DNA of 64,000 nucleotides, taken from Streptomyces scabiei 87.22 (GTDB taxonomy: Bacteria; Actinomycetota; Actinomycetes; Streptomycetales; Streptomycetaceae). Position 1 is the first letter of the stretch. Every line of letters begins with the position of its first letter. A program made the translations under genes and the position numbers. Below the pieces are notes generated by a model. That model worked only from the letters and a program-made list of their open reading frames with translations, searched no databases and was not told the DNA's origin. The stretch lies in NCBI RefSeq assembly GCF_000091305.1, contig NC_013929.1:3968001-4032000 (forward strand), in the 5' to 3' direction. Positions 57,574 to 64,000 of the stretch are shown here, piece after piece.

Positions 57574-58563
57574 TCAGATGAGGCCGAGCGCGCGAACCGC
57601 CTCGCGCTCCTCCGCCAGCTCCTGGACCGAGGCGTCGATACGGGTGCGGGAGAACTCGTTGATCTCCAGGCCCTGGACGATCTCGTACGTGCCGTCCTTG
57701 ACGGTGACGGGGAAAGAGGAGATGAGGCCCTCGGCCACACCGTAGGAACCGTCGGACGGGATGCCCATGGAGGCCCAGTCGCCCTCGGCGGTGCCGTTGA
57801 CCCAGGTGTGGACGTGGTCGATGGCGGCGTTGGCGGCGGACGCGGCCGACGAGGCGCCACGGGCCTCGATGATCGCGGCGCCGCGCTTGGCGACGGTCGG
57901 GATGAAGTCCTCGGCGAGCCACTTCTCGTCGCCCACGACCTCGGCGGCGTTCTTGCCGGCGACCGTGGCGTGGAAGATGTCCGGGTACTGGGTCGCCGAG
58001 TGGTTGCCCCAGATCGTGAGCCGCTGGATCTCGGAGACCGGGACGCCGGTCTTCTTCGACAGCTGGGTCAGCGCGCGGTTGTGGTCCAGGCGGGTCATCG
58101 CGGTGAAGCGCTCCGCCGGGACGTCCGGCGCGGCGGCCTGGGCGATGAGGGCGTTGGTGTTGGCCGGGTTGCCGACGACGAGGACCTTGATGTCGTCCGC
58201 GGCGTTGTCGTTGATGGCCTTGCCCTGCGGCTTGAAGATGCCGCCGTTGGCCTCCAGCAGGTCGCCGCGCTCCATGCCCTTGGTGCGGGGACGGGCGCCC
58301 ACGAGCAGGCCCACGTTGGCGCCGTCGAAGGCGACGTTCGGGTCGTCCGTGATGTCGATGCCCTGGAGGAGCGGGAAGGCGCAGTCGTCGAGCTCCATGG
58401 CGGTGCCCTCGGCGGCCTTGAGCGCCGGGGTGATCTCCAGCAGGCGGAGCTTGACCGGCACGTCCGCGCCGAGCAGCTGGCCGGAGGCGATGCGGAAGAG
58501 CAGGGCGTAACCGATCTGGCCGGCCGCGCCGGTGACGGTGACGTTCACGGGAGTGCGGGTCAT
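57574..58563 (-). CDS. mdh: Malate dehydrogenase
   Basis: A 329-residue NAD-dependent dehydrogenase that converts malate to oxaloacetate in the TCA cycle. The Rossmann motif is VTGAAGQIGYALLFRIASG at the N-terminus. VGARPRTKGMERGDLLEANG holds substrate-binding Arg residues, TRLDHNRALTQL carries the catalytic Asp region, and IWGNHSATQYPD has the catalytic His. The length and sequence fit the actinomycete form, with an Ile-rich C-terminus ending REAVRALGLI. Starts at the ATG at 58563. A candidate 6C RNA lies further upstream. Confidence 0.95.
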   Translation of the reverse strand: MTRTPVNVTVTGAAGQIGYALLFRIASGQLLGADVPVKLRLLEITPALKAAEGTAMELDDCAFPLLQGIDITDDPNVAFDGANVGLLVGARPRTKGMERGDLLEANGGIFKPQGKAINDNAADDIKVLVVGNPANTNALIAQAAAPDVPAERFTAMTRLDHNRALTQLSKKTGVPVSEIQRLTIWGNHSATQYPDIFHATVAGKNAAEVVGDEKWLAEDFIPTVAKRGAAIIEARGASSAASAANAAIDHVHTWVNGTAEGDWASMGIPSDGSYGVAEGLISSFPVTVKDGTYEIVQGLEINEFSRTRIDASVQELAEEREAVRALGLI

Positions 58564-58751
58564 GGCGTTCTCCGTATGACAGCTGGCGGTGGGGCGTCCC
58601 TGCCCCTGGTGGGACGTACAGATGATCGATCTCTTGGCGTCAAGAGAGATCGGTGGTCAGGCTATCGCGCATCCGGGATCCCGGACGGCCGGGGTTCGTG
58701 TGGCCCAGCCCACAAGTCCTTCCGCGCTGCCGCACCACGGAGAGGGTGGCA

Positions 58752-58905
58752 TGAAAAGGCGGCCGTCGGTCCGGGGGGAGGGACCAGACGGCCGCCTTTG
58801 TGGGGGCGCCGGGCCAGGAGGGATGGGGGGATCCTCTCCCGGACGGACCGGACTCCCGTGGGGGTACTGTCCGCATGCCCCGGAGTCCGGCGAGCATTCC
58901 CTTTA
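58752..58905 (-). ncRNA. Candidate 6C RNA
   Basis: On the minus strand two hairpins each expose a run of six C residues. The first (58818-58838, extending a base or two) is GGAGAGGAT, CCCCCC, ATCCCTCC with one bulged A. The second (about 58755-58799) has a long GC-rich stem GGCGGCCGTC paired with GACGGCCGCC, a GGTCC/GGACC upper stem and a C-rich loop. It is followed by TTTT and acts as terminator. Upstream, a CCGGACTCC/GGAGTCCGG stem lies nearer the 5' end. Two C6-loop hairpins, the last a terminator, are the definition of the actinobacterial 6C RNA. The 5' end is uncertain. Confidence 0.6.
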
Positions 58906-59077
58906 CCTCGAAACTACTTTCAGGGCAGAGACGACTACGGTGCGTCATGCCCCCGGCGGCTGGTAGATCCTGCCGCCCTCCACCCCGGCTCAGCCGCCCG
59001 GTGCCGGGGGGCGCGGACAGGTTCCCCCGCCTCACCAACGCACCCCTCCGGTCGGCGATCACGCCCCGCCGGCCTCG

Positions 59078-59295
59078 CGACCGGGTGCTGCGTTCGGCCA
59101 CCACACCCCGTGGACCACGCGACCGAGCCCTCGCCCGATCGCCGCGCCCCCGCCGACTCGCGACCGGGTGCTGCGTTCGGCCACCACACCCCGTAGACCA
59201 CGCGACCGATCCCTCGCCCGATCGCCGCGCCCCCGCCGACTCGCGACCGGGTGTTGCGTTCGGCCACCACGCCCCGTCGGCCGCGGCGACCGGGC
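59078..59295. repeat. 83-bp tandem repeat, nearly three copies
   Basis: The sequence CGACCGGGTGCTGCGTTCGG recurs at 59078 and 59161, and with one change at 59244, an exact 83-bp period. The first two units are nearly identical; the third fades after about 45 bp. It lies just past the end of the XRE gene, with no open frame showing normal codon use. Confidence 0.85.
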
Positions 59296-59336
59296 CCTCC
59301 GCCCGGTTCGCCGCGGCTCCTCCGTCCAGCTGCCCG

Positions 59337-60626
59337 CTACCCCGTGCAGCCCTTCTGGCCCGACGCCAGCGTCGCGCAGGCCGTGGCGTCGCCCGCGTCC
59401 TCCACGTTGATCATCAGGGTGTAGGCGATGTTGTCGCCGGCCTCCTCGATGGCGGCGGTCTGCCTGGTCATGCCCGCCGCGACCTGGACCTCGTCGCCCT
59501 GGGCCGCGCCGGTGATGCGGGCCCAGGCGGCCTGGCAGGTCTTGCTGTAGCGGACCTCGACCCGCGCGGTACCCACGGTGGCCTCGTCGGCGGTCCGCAC
59601 GAGGTCGCCGATGCAGCCCATGGTCTCCGGGTCCTTGCCCTCGCAGTCCTTGCCGCTGCACTTCACGCCGGCCGGCAGGTCGGGGTTCGTGCCGGCCGAG
59701 GTCGAGGCGGAGCTGGGCGGCTTGTCGTCCGCCCGGTCCTTCCCGCCACCGTTGATGAGGTAGAAGGCCCCCGCGATCAGGACGAGACCTCCGACGGCGC
59801 CCGCGATAAACATGGGCACGCGCCGCTTCGGCCGGGCATCGCCGGCGTCGGGCCTGCCGCCGCCCGGCGGTGGGCCGAAGACACCGGACGGCGCCGAGGC
59901 CCCACCGGCGACCGCGGCACCGCCCGCACCGCGGAGCGGTGACGCCGACGGCACCGAGGCCGAACCCGGCCCCGAGACGGGGGAGGCCGTCGAGGACCGC
60001 CCCCCGGCCACGCCGGCCCGCGACGCGCTCGCGGGCGAAGGCGAGGACGCCGTCGAGGACGGGGACGAGGGCGACGTCGAGGGCGTGGCACCCCAACTGA
60101 TGCGCGACGCGCCCGCGGAGGCCGCTCCCCCACCGTAGGGCGGGCGCGAGGCACGGTCGCCGGCCGAGGAACGCGGCTGCACCGGCACCGACGGCGTGAC
60201 GCCCGCCGGGCCCGCCACGCCCGGAGTCGCGGTCGCGCTCCGGCCTCCCCTGCCGCCGCCCCCGCCCTTGACGATGGCCTGGCCACCCGTCTCGCCCAGG
60301 GCGGCACGCGCCTGGGAGATGCGGATCGCCTCCATGGTCATGTCGTGGCGCATCTCCGAGCGGCTCCAGGCCCGCTCGGCCAGCTCCCACATGGTGGCCA
60401 GGTGGACGGGATCCGTTCCGGTCACCTCGGCCAGCGCGACGATCGCGCCCTTCGGCGCGAGCAGTCTTCCGTTGAGATAGCGCTCCCAGGACGTCTTGCT
60501 GTAGCCCGTGCGGTCGGCCACCGCTGCGATGCTCAGTCCACCGCGGTCGACGAGCCGGCGCAGCTGACCCGCGAACTCCCTGACCTGTGGATCGAGTTCA
60601 TCGGGCAAGGCCCTCCAACGAGGCAT
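59337..60626 (-). CDS. XRE-type helix-turn-helix membrane protein with DUF2690 domain
   Basis: A 429-residue protein beginning MPRWRALPDELDPQVREFAG at 60626. Residues ~14-75 are an XRE-type helix-turn-helix (LSIAAVADRTGYSKTSWERY, LNGRLLAPKGAIVALAEVTG). A Gly/Ser/Ala/Pro-rich linker of about 170 residues follows. A membrane helix lies near residue 275 (VPMFIAGAVGGLVLIAGAFY). The outer DUF2690 domain has CSGKDCEGKDPETMGC and ARVEVRYSKTCQAAWARI, with conserved Cys. It may couple an outside signal to gene regulation. Frame upstream of 60626 is open but not coding-like. Confidence 0.85.
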   Translation of the reverse strand: MPRWRALPDELDPQVREFAGQLRRLVDRGGLSIAAVADRTGYSKTSWERYLNGRLLAPKGAIVALAEVTGTDPVHLATMWELAERAWSRSEMRHDMTMEAIRISQARAALGETGGQAIVKGGGGGRGGRSATATPGVAGPAGVTPSVPVQPRSSAGDRASRPPYGGGAASAGASRISWGATPSTSPSSPSSTASSPSPASASRAGVAGGRSSTASPVSGPGSASVPSASPLRGAGGAAVAGGASAPSGVFGPPPGGGRPDAGDARPKRRVPMFIAGAVGGLVLIAGAFYLINGGGKDRADDKPPSSASTSAGTNPDLPAGVKCSGKDCEGKDPETMGCIGDLVRTADEATVGTARVEVRYSKTCQAAWARITGAAQGDEVQVAAGMTRQTAAIEEAGDNIAYTLMINVEDAGDATACATLASGQKGCTG

Positions 60627-61235
60627 TTCTTCCCCCCTCTTCCCCCCGTACGGATCTCCGCACGGATCTCCGTACGACTCTGAACTTTCCCCCCGTGCCC
60701 GCTGCCCGCGTGCCGCGCATGATGCCCTCGCTGAATCCTGGTCCGGGACCTGGCCGGGGCCCTCCACGAGCCCCGTTCTGGCCTACCCACTGGGATGCGC
60801 CCGGTCGAGATGTCAGTTCCCAGGAAAGGGGCGCGCGGGAGCATTTCGGGCAGGAGCGCGCGCCGCGCGCGCCCCCGCACCGTCAGCGATCCAGTGTCCC
60901 ACCGGCCACCCGTATTTCCGGGCGGAATCACAGGACTGCACACGAGACATCCCGGATCACCTCAAATGCTCACATCGCCCCTGTTCCTGAACGCTCTGGT
61001 ACCGAATTCTTAAACGTGTGCGTCAGTGAACGCGCCCCGCGTCTCCGCTTCCTTCCGGGTCCGTCACCGTCGCCGGGCGCGGACACCTTGGCGGAATGGT
61101 CACTTCCGTGCCACAGCGGGCTGACAGGTGTTGAACGAAGCGTTCGCCACGCGGGAATGTGGAGCGCGACGGCGGTCCGTCCTTGCTCGGGGGAGGGGAC
61201 GGACCGCCGTCGTACGCACCGGGGCGGGCGGCGTC
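60627..61235. other. Intergenic region between the XRE gene and DUF3017
   Basis: About 610 bp with no convincing gene. It holds the XRE gene promoter, AT-richer segments near 60990-61020 and a strong hairpin at 61169-61210 serving the DUF3017 operon. Confidence 0.55.
61169..61210 (-). terminator. Terminator of the folD-DUF3017 operon
   Basis: A perfect 14-bp stem (61169-61182 with 61197-61210) with a 14-nt loop, 26 bp after the DUF3017 stop codon. Confidence 0.8.
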
Positions 61236-62072
61236 TCAGCCCGCCTCGTCGCCCACCGTGAAGTGCAGGGTGTCCTTGAGGAACGGGATCTCCAGCAGCG
61301 GCTTCGGCTGGGCCATCAGCGCGAGCAGCACGATGGCGGTGCCCAGGAAGATGTACGTGGCCATGTCCGTGAAGCGGGAGCGGACGGCGAGCATGCCGAC
61401 GTCCCGGACGGCCCAGCGCAGCACCGCGCCGCCGAGCAGCGCGGCCCCGATCAGGATCGTGCCAGCCCGGAACACGTCCAGGGCGGTGAGCAGCAGCCCG
61501 AGCGCCACGGTGGACAGCACGGCGAGGATCGGCCACTGGCGCACGGGCGCGGGCGCCTCGCGCGGCGCCGCCCGGCCACCGCCCTCCGGCCGTGCGGTGT
61601 CCCTGGTGAACATCGGAAAGCGCCGGGTGCCGCGGACGGGCCTGCCCTCGGCGTCGGGCACGCTGATGTGATCACGAACCTCGATCTCATCCACGGCCCC
61701 GGCCGTACCGGCCGCCTCGGCTGTTCCTGCCGCCCCGGTCGTCTCCGCGGTCTTCGTCATGTGCACCCTCTCCGACGCCGCAGCCCCGTCTGTCGTCGTC
61801 CCGGACCGCCCCGCGGCCCTCGGTCCGTCCGCCGTCTCCCCGGACCCGCCGTCGGCCGCTGCCCGAGGCCGTTCGGCCTCACCCGACGGCCCGTTCGCCG
61901 TCTCCGCCGCCCCCGCCGCCTCCGTCGCTCGCGCGGCCTTCGCCGTCCCTGCCGGTCCCGAGGCCAGGGAAGCGTCGGTCCGCGCCGGGCTCAACGACTC
62001 CTCGGTCCCGCCGGACGCCCCCGCCCCCCGCCGCTCCCCGGAAACGCCCTCGGCCCCGCCGTCAGCCGACAC
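61236..62072 (-). CDS. DUF3017 domain membrane protein
   Basis: Up to 278 residues. The C-terminal ~100 residues form the DUF3017 domain with three membrane helices (WPILAVLSTVALGLLLTALD; AGTILIGAALLGGAVLRWAV; DMATYIFLGTAIVLLALMAQ). The N-terminal ~170 residues are Ala/Gly/Thr/Glu/Arg-rich and low in complexity, yet keep strong G/C bias at third codon positions, so I place the start at the GTG at 62072, overlapping folD by 11 bp. A later ATG at 61760 with GGAGAGGG upstream is a good alternative (174 residues). Operon partner of folD; function unknown. Confidence 0.75.
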   Translation of the reverse strand: MSADGGAEGVSGERRGAGASGGTEESLSPARTDASLASGPAGTAKAARATEAAGAAETANGPSGEAERPRAAADGGSGETADGPRAAGRSGTTTDGAAASERVHMTKTAETTGAAGTAEAAGTAGAVDEIEVRDHISVPDAEGRPVRGTRRFPMFTRDTARPEGGGRAAPREAPAPVRQWPILAVLSTVALGLLLTALDVFRAGTILIGAALLGGAVLRWAVRDVGMLAVRSRFTDMATYIFLGTAIVLLALMAQPKPLLEIPFLKDTLHFTVGDEAG

Positions 62073-62916
62073 TGCGCTCCGCCGCCTCGACCACGTTGAC
62101 GAGCAGCTGTGCACGGGTCATCGGGCCGACGCCGCCGGGGTTCGGGGAGATCCAGCCGGCGACCTCCGCGACACCGGGGTGGACATCGCCGACGATCTTG
62201 CCCTCGGCGGAGCGGGAGACGCCGACGTCGAGGACGGCGGCGCCCGGCTTCACGTCCTCCGGCCGGATCAGGTGGGCGGAGCCGGCCGCCGCGACGATGA
62301 TGTCGGCCTTCCTCAGGTGCGCGGCCAGGTCACGCGTACCGGTGTGGCACTGGGTCACCGTGGCGTTCTCGCTGCGCCGGGTGAGCAGCAGCGGCATCGG
62401 ACGCCCGATCGTCACCCCGCGCCCGACGACCACGACCTCGGCGCCCTTGATCTCGACGCCGTACTGACGGAGGAGGGTGAGCACGCCGTTCGGGGTGCAG
62501 GGCAGCGGCGCGGGCTCGTTCAGCACGAGGCGCCCGAGGTTCATCGGGTGCAGACCGTCCGCGTCCTTGTCGGGGTCCATCAGTTCCAGGATGCGGTTCT
62601 CGTCGATGCCCTTGGGCAGCGGGAGCTGGACGATGTAACCGGTGCAGGCGGGATCCTCGTTGAGTTCCCGCACCACCGCCTCGATCTCCTCCTGGGTGGC
62701 GGTCGCGGGCAGTTCACGCTGGATGGACGCGATGCCGACCTGCGCGCAGTCGCGGTGCTTGCCGGCGACGTACTTCTGGCTGCCGGGGTCTTCGCCGACC
62801 AGGATCGTGCCGAGTCCGGGCGTGACGCCCTTCTCCTTCAGCACCGCCACGCGGGCGGTCAGATCGGACTTGATCGCGGCTGCGGTGGCCTTGCCATCGA
62901 GAATCTGGGCGCTCAT
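62062..62916 (-). CDS. folD: Bifunctional methylenetetrahydrofolate dehydrogenase/methenyl-THF cyclohydrolase
   Basis: A 284-residue enzyme that interconverts 5,10-methylene-, 5,10-methenyl- and 10-formyl-tetrahydrofolate. GEDPGSQKYVAGKHRDCAQV contains the YxxxK catalytic Lys; GYIVQLPLPKGIDENRILEL and PDKDADGLHPMNLGRL form the folate site. VVVGRGVTIGRPM and the end PNPGGVGPMTRAQLLVNVVE are family signatures. The ATG at 62916 fits the family length, although the frame is open to 63831. It feeds the same one-carbon pathway as glyA about 8 kb away. Confidence 0.95.
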   Translation of the reverse strand: MSAQILDGKATAAAIKSDLTARVAVLKEKGVTPGLGTILVGEDPGSQKYVAGKHRDCAQVGIASIQRELPATATQEEIEAVVRELNEDPACTGYIVQLPLPKGIDENRILELMDPDKDADGLHPMNLGRLVLNEPAPLPCTPNGVLTLLRQYGVEIKGAEVVVVGRGVTIGRPMPLLLTRRSENATVTQCHTGTRDLAAHLRKADIIVAAAGSAHLIRPEDVKPGAAVLDVGVSRSAEGKIVGDVHPGVAEVAGWISPNPGGVGPMTRAQLLVNVVEAAERSVG

Positions 62917-63177
62917 GGCCCCAATCTTCGCGGATGACGGGCGCCGGGTTCCAATCCGGTCGCCCTGCGGACGCCCGCCGGCCCCTTTCGCCAAGATCGG
63001 ATGTGTTGCACTTGCACAACACCCGCCGCATCTCGCTGGACATCCGGGCGGGCATATAAAACGATTGGGACACAGTGCCGCGGGCACTGCCGGGGGGCGT
63101 GACCATTTCAAAAGATCCAGGGCATTCCTCCGAACCGTGCCGCGCGTCCCCGCACCAGGCAACGGAGGAAACCCCGC

Positions 63178-63756
63178 ATGAGCTTCGGCGACCCGAACAA
63201 CCCGTACGGACAGCCCCAGCAGCAGCCGCCCGCCCCGGGGTACGGCTACCCGCAGCAGACCCCGCCCCAGCAGCCGGGGTACGGCTACCCGGCCGCCCCG
63301 CCGGTCTCCCAGGGGTACGGCGGCTACCCGAACGCACCCGAGACCATGCCCAGCAGCGTGAACGCGGCCCGCATCATGCTGTGGGTGATCGTCGGCCTGC
63401 AGGTGGTCGGCGTCCTGCTCTACGCCATCGCCGCGACCGTGGTGTCCGCGGCGAGCGACAGCGCCGAGGACCCGGCCCTCGCCGAGGCGCTCGGCAACAT
63501 TCCCACCGGTCAGATGGTGGCGATCGCCATCTTCGCGGCGGCCTGGCTCGGCTACGCGATCATGATGGCCGTGAAGTTCAAGTCCGGCGGCAACGGTGTA
63601 CGCGTGGCCACCCTGGTCTTCGGCATCATCACCGCGATCCTCGGCGTCTTCCCGTTCGTGCTGATCGGCCTGGTCCACGTGGTGCTGGGCATCCTGATCG
63701 CCGTCTTCGTCGGCAACGCCAACGGCAAGGCGTGGTTCAACCGCCCGCGCTACTGA
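63178..63756 (+). CDS. Membrane protein with Pro/Gly/Tyr-rich head
   Basis: A 192-residue protein. The first ~55 residues are a GYGYP-type low-complexity head (PPAPGYGYPQQTPPQQPGYG). Three membrane helices follow (IMLWVIVGLQVVGVLLYAIA; MVAIAIFAAAWLGYAIMMAV; TLVFGIITAILGVFPFVLIG). The last helix continues into VHVVLGILIAVFVGNANGKA. It resembles small streptomycete membrane proteins of the DUF4064/DUF4190 general type, but the family is not certain. GGAGG lies 11 bases before the ATG. Divergent from folD with about 260 bp between. Function unknown. Confidence 0.75.
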   Translation: MSFGDPNNPYGQPQQQPPAPGYGYPQQTPPQQPGYGYPAAPPVSQGYGGYPNAPETMPSSVNAARIMLWVIVGLQVVGVLLYAIAATVVSAASDSAEDPALAEALGNIPTGQMVAIAIFAAAWLGYAIMMAVKFKSGGNGVRVATLVFGIITAILGVFPFVLIGLVHVVLGILIAVFVGNANGKAWFNRPRY

Positions 63757-63773
63757 GCCGCCGGGCAACGCGA

Positions 63774-63805
63774 AGGGCCGTACCCCGCAGCAGGGGTACG
63801 GCCCT
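63774..63805. terminator. Terminator between convergent genes
   Basis: A 13-bp perfect stem (63774-63786 with 63793-63805) with a 6-nt loop, between the membrane protein gene and the minus-strand gene ending at 63841. It can serve both. Confidence 0.8.
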
Positions 63806-63840
63806 CGGTGTGTGGTCTCCCGGTGCTCCACGCCTCGGTG

Positions 63841-64000
63841 TCACAGCGCGCAGAAGCCGCCGCCCGCCGGCGACACCAGGCTCACCGAGTGGTCGTAGGT
63901 CCGCGTCTGGCCGGGCCCGAGCGGATAGTTCAGGCTCCCGGCGATGCAGTACGGCGTGTTCGTGGCGTTGACGACCGCGGTGACCCGCAGGGCGGGACTG
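63841..64000 (-). CDS. C-terminal part of an unidentified protein (partial)
   Basis: A minus-strand open frame enters from the right edge and stops at a TGA at 63841-63843, giving about 52 residues (including RVTAVVNATNTPYCIAGSLN and PLGPGQTRTYDHSV, ending FCAL). Two Cys and the beta-strand character suggest an extracellular, disulphide-bonded domain, perhaps a carbohydrate-binding or inhibitor-like module. The rest of the gene lies outside the window. Confidence 0.65.
   Translation of the reverse strand, partial: SPALRVTAVVNATNTPYCIAGSLNYPLGPGQTRTYDHSVSLVSPAGGGFCAL

Larger units (their letters stand above)
58564..59336. other. Intergenic region upstream of mdh with an RNA and tandem repeats
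   Basis: About 770 bp without a protein gene. It holds the mdh promoter region (58564-58750), a candidate 6C RNA on the minus strand (58752-58905), an AT-richer spot that may be the RNA promoter (58895-58945), and an 83-bp tandem repeat (59078-59295). Confidence 0.6.

Noticed and set aside
63005..63020. TTGCACTTGCAC sequence as an operator of folD
   Set aside because: It is a short direct repeat with imperfect dyad symmetry and no linked regulator; not strong enough to call.
62917..63831. N-terminal extension of folD
   Set aside because: The extension lies antisense to the small membrane-protein gene and the family length is reached from the ATG at 62916.

Overview
The window is high-GC (about 70% or more, with strongly G/C-biased third codon positions) DNA from a Streptomyces-type actinomycete. 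The gene order sdhCDAB ... D,D-carboxypeptidase ... trpS ... glyA ... mdh ... folD, together with a member of the SCO4848 membrane family, matches from memory the S. coelicolor core chromosome around SCO4858-SCO4824. Most of the window is therefore ordinary core chromosome, interrupted by one accessory island at about 19.4-35.8 kb.

Layout. 0-7.2 kb: two tandem ECF sigma/membrane-protein cassettes and small hypotheticals; three genes here share a 28-bp promoter-like motif. 7.4-10 kb: a GH20 hexosaminidase divergent from an OHCU decarboxylase. 10.2-13.7 kb: the complete sdhCDAB operon with a strong terminator. 13.8-19.1 kb: two paralogous TM2 proteins, a DUF2752 protein, a DsbA-like lipoprotein and two secreted proteins.

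19.4-24.0 kb is a decayed mobile region. Two copies of a 21-bp sequence bracket a pseudogenised polymorphic-toxin tip and its immunity gene, a toxin-antitoxin-like pair, a broken IS481-family transposase and an N-terminally truncated tyrosine integrase. 24.1-31.8 kb holds a 2430-residue RHS/Hint polymorphic toxin with a nucleotidyltransferase-like tip, followed by a DUF5958 protein that is probably its immunity factor. A divergent 1163-residue DNRLRE/FG-GAP secreted protein lies at 32.3-35.8 kb. The decayed tip on the left still carries the end of a Hint domain, so it looks like an old tip displaced from, or stored beside, the RHS gene.

36-43.7 kb: a TetR-controlled membrane/DCC operon with two palindromic operators, an anti-sigma-type kinase, an ABC solute-binding protein, a metallophosphoesterase, a SCO4848-family protein and a D,D-carboxypeptidase. 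43.8-48.8 kb: a YihY protein and a four-gene set matching decaprenyl-phosphoryl-arabinose synthesis (UbiA phosphoribosyltransferase, PAP2 phosphatase, DprE1, DprE2). 48.8-53.2 kb: a 2'-5' RNA ligase-like protein, trpS, and a third ECF sigma/anti-sigma-like pair whose promoter-like sequence recurs before a downstream secreted protein.

53.2-64 kb: glyA behind a ZTP (pfl) riboswitch, a YgiC-like ATP-grasp ligase with a lipoprotein partner, mdh, a candidate 6C small RNA, an XRE/DUF2690 membrane protein, folD with a DUF3017 gene, and a small membrane protein. Partial genes touch both ends of the window. I found no tRNA, rRNA or CRISPR.
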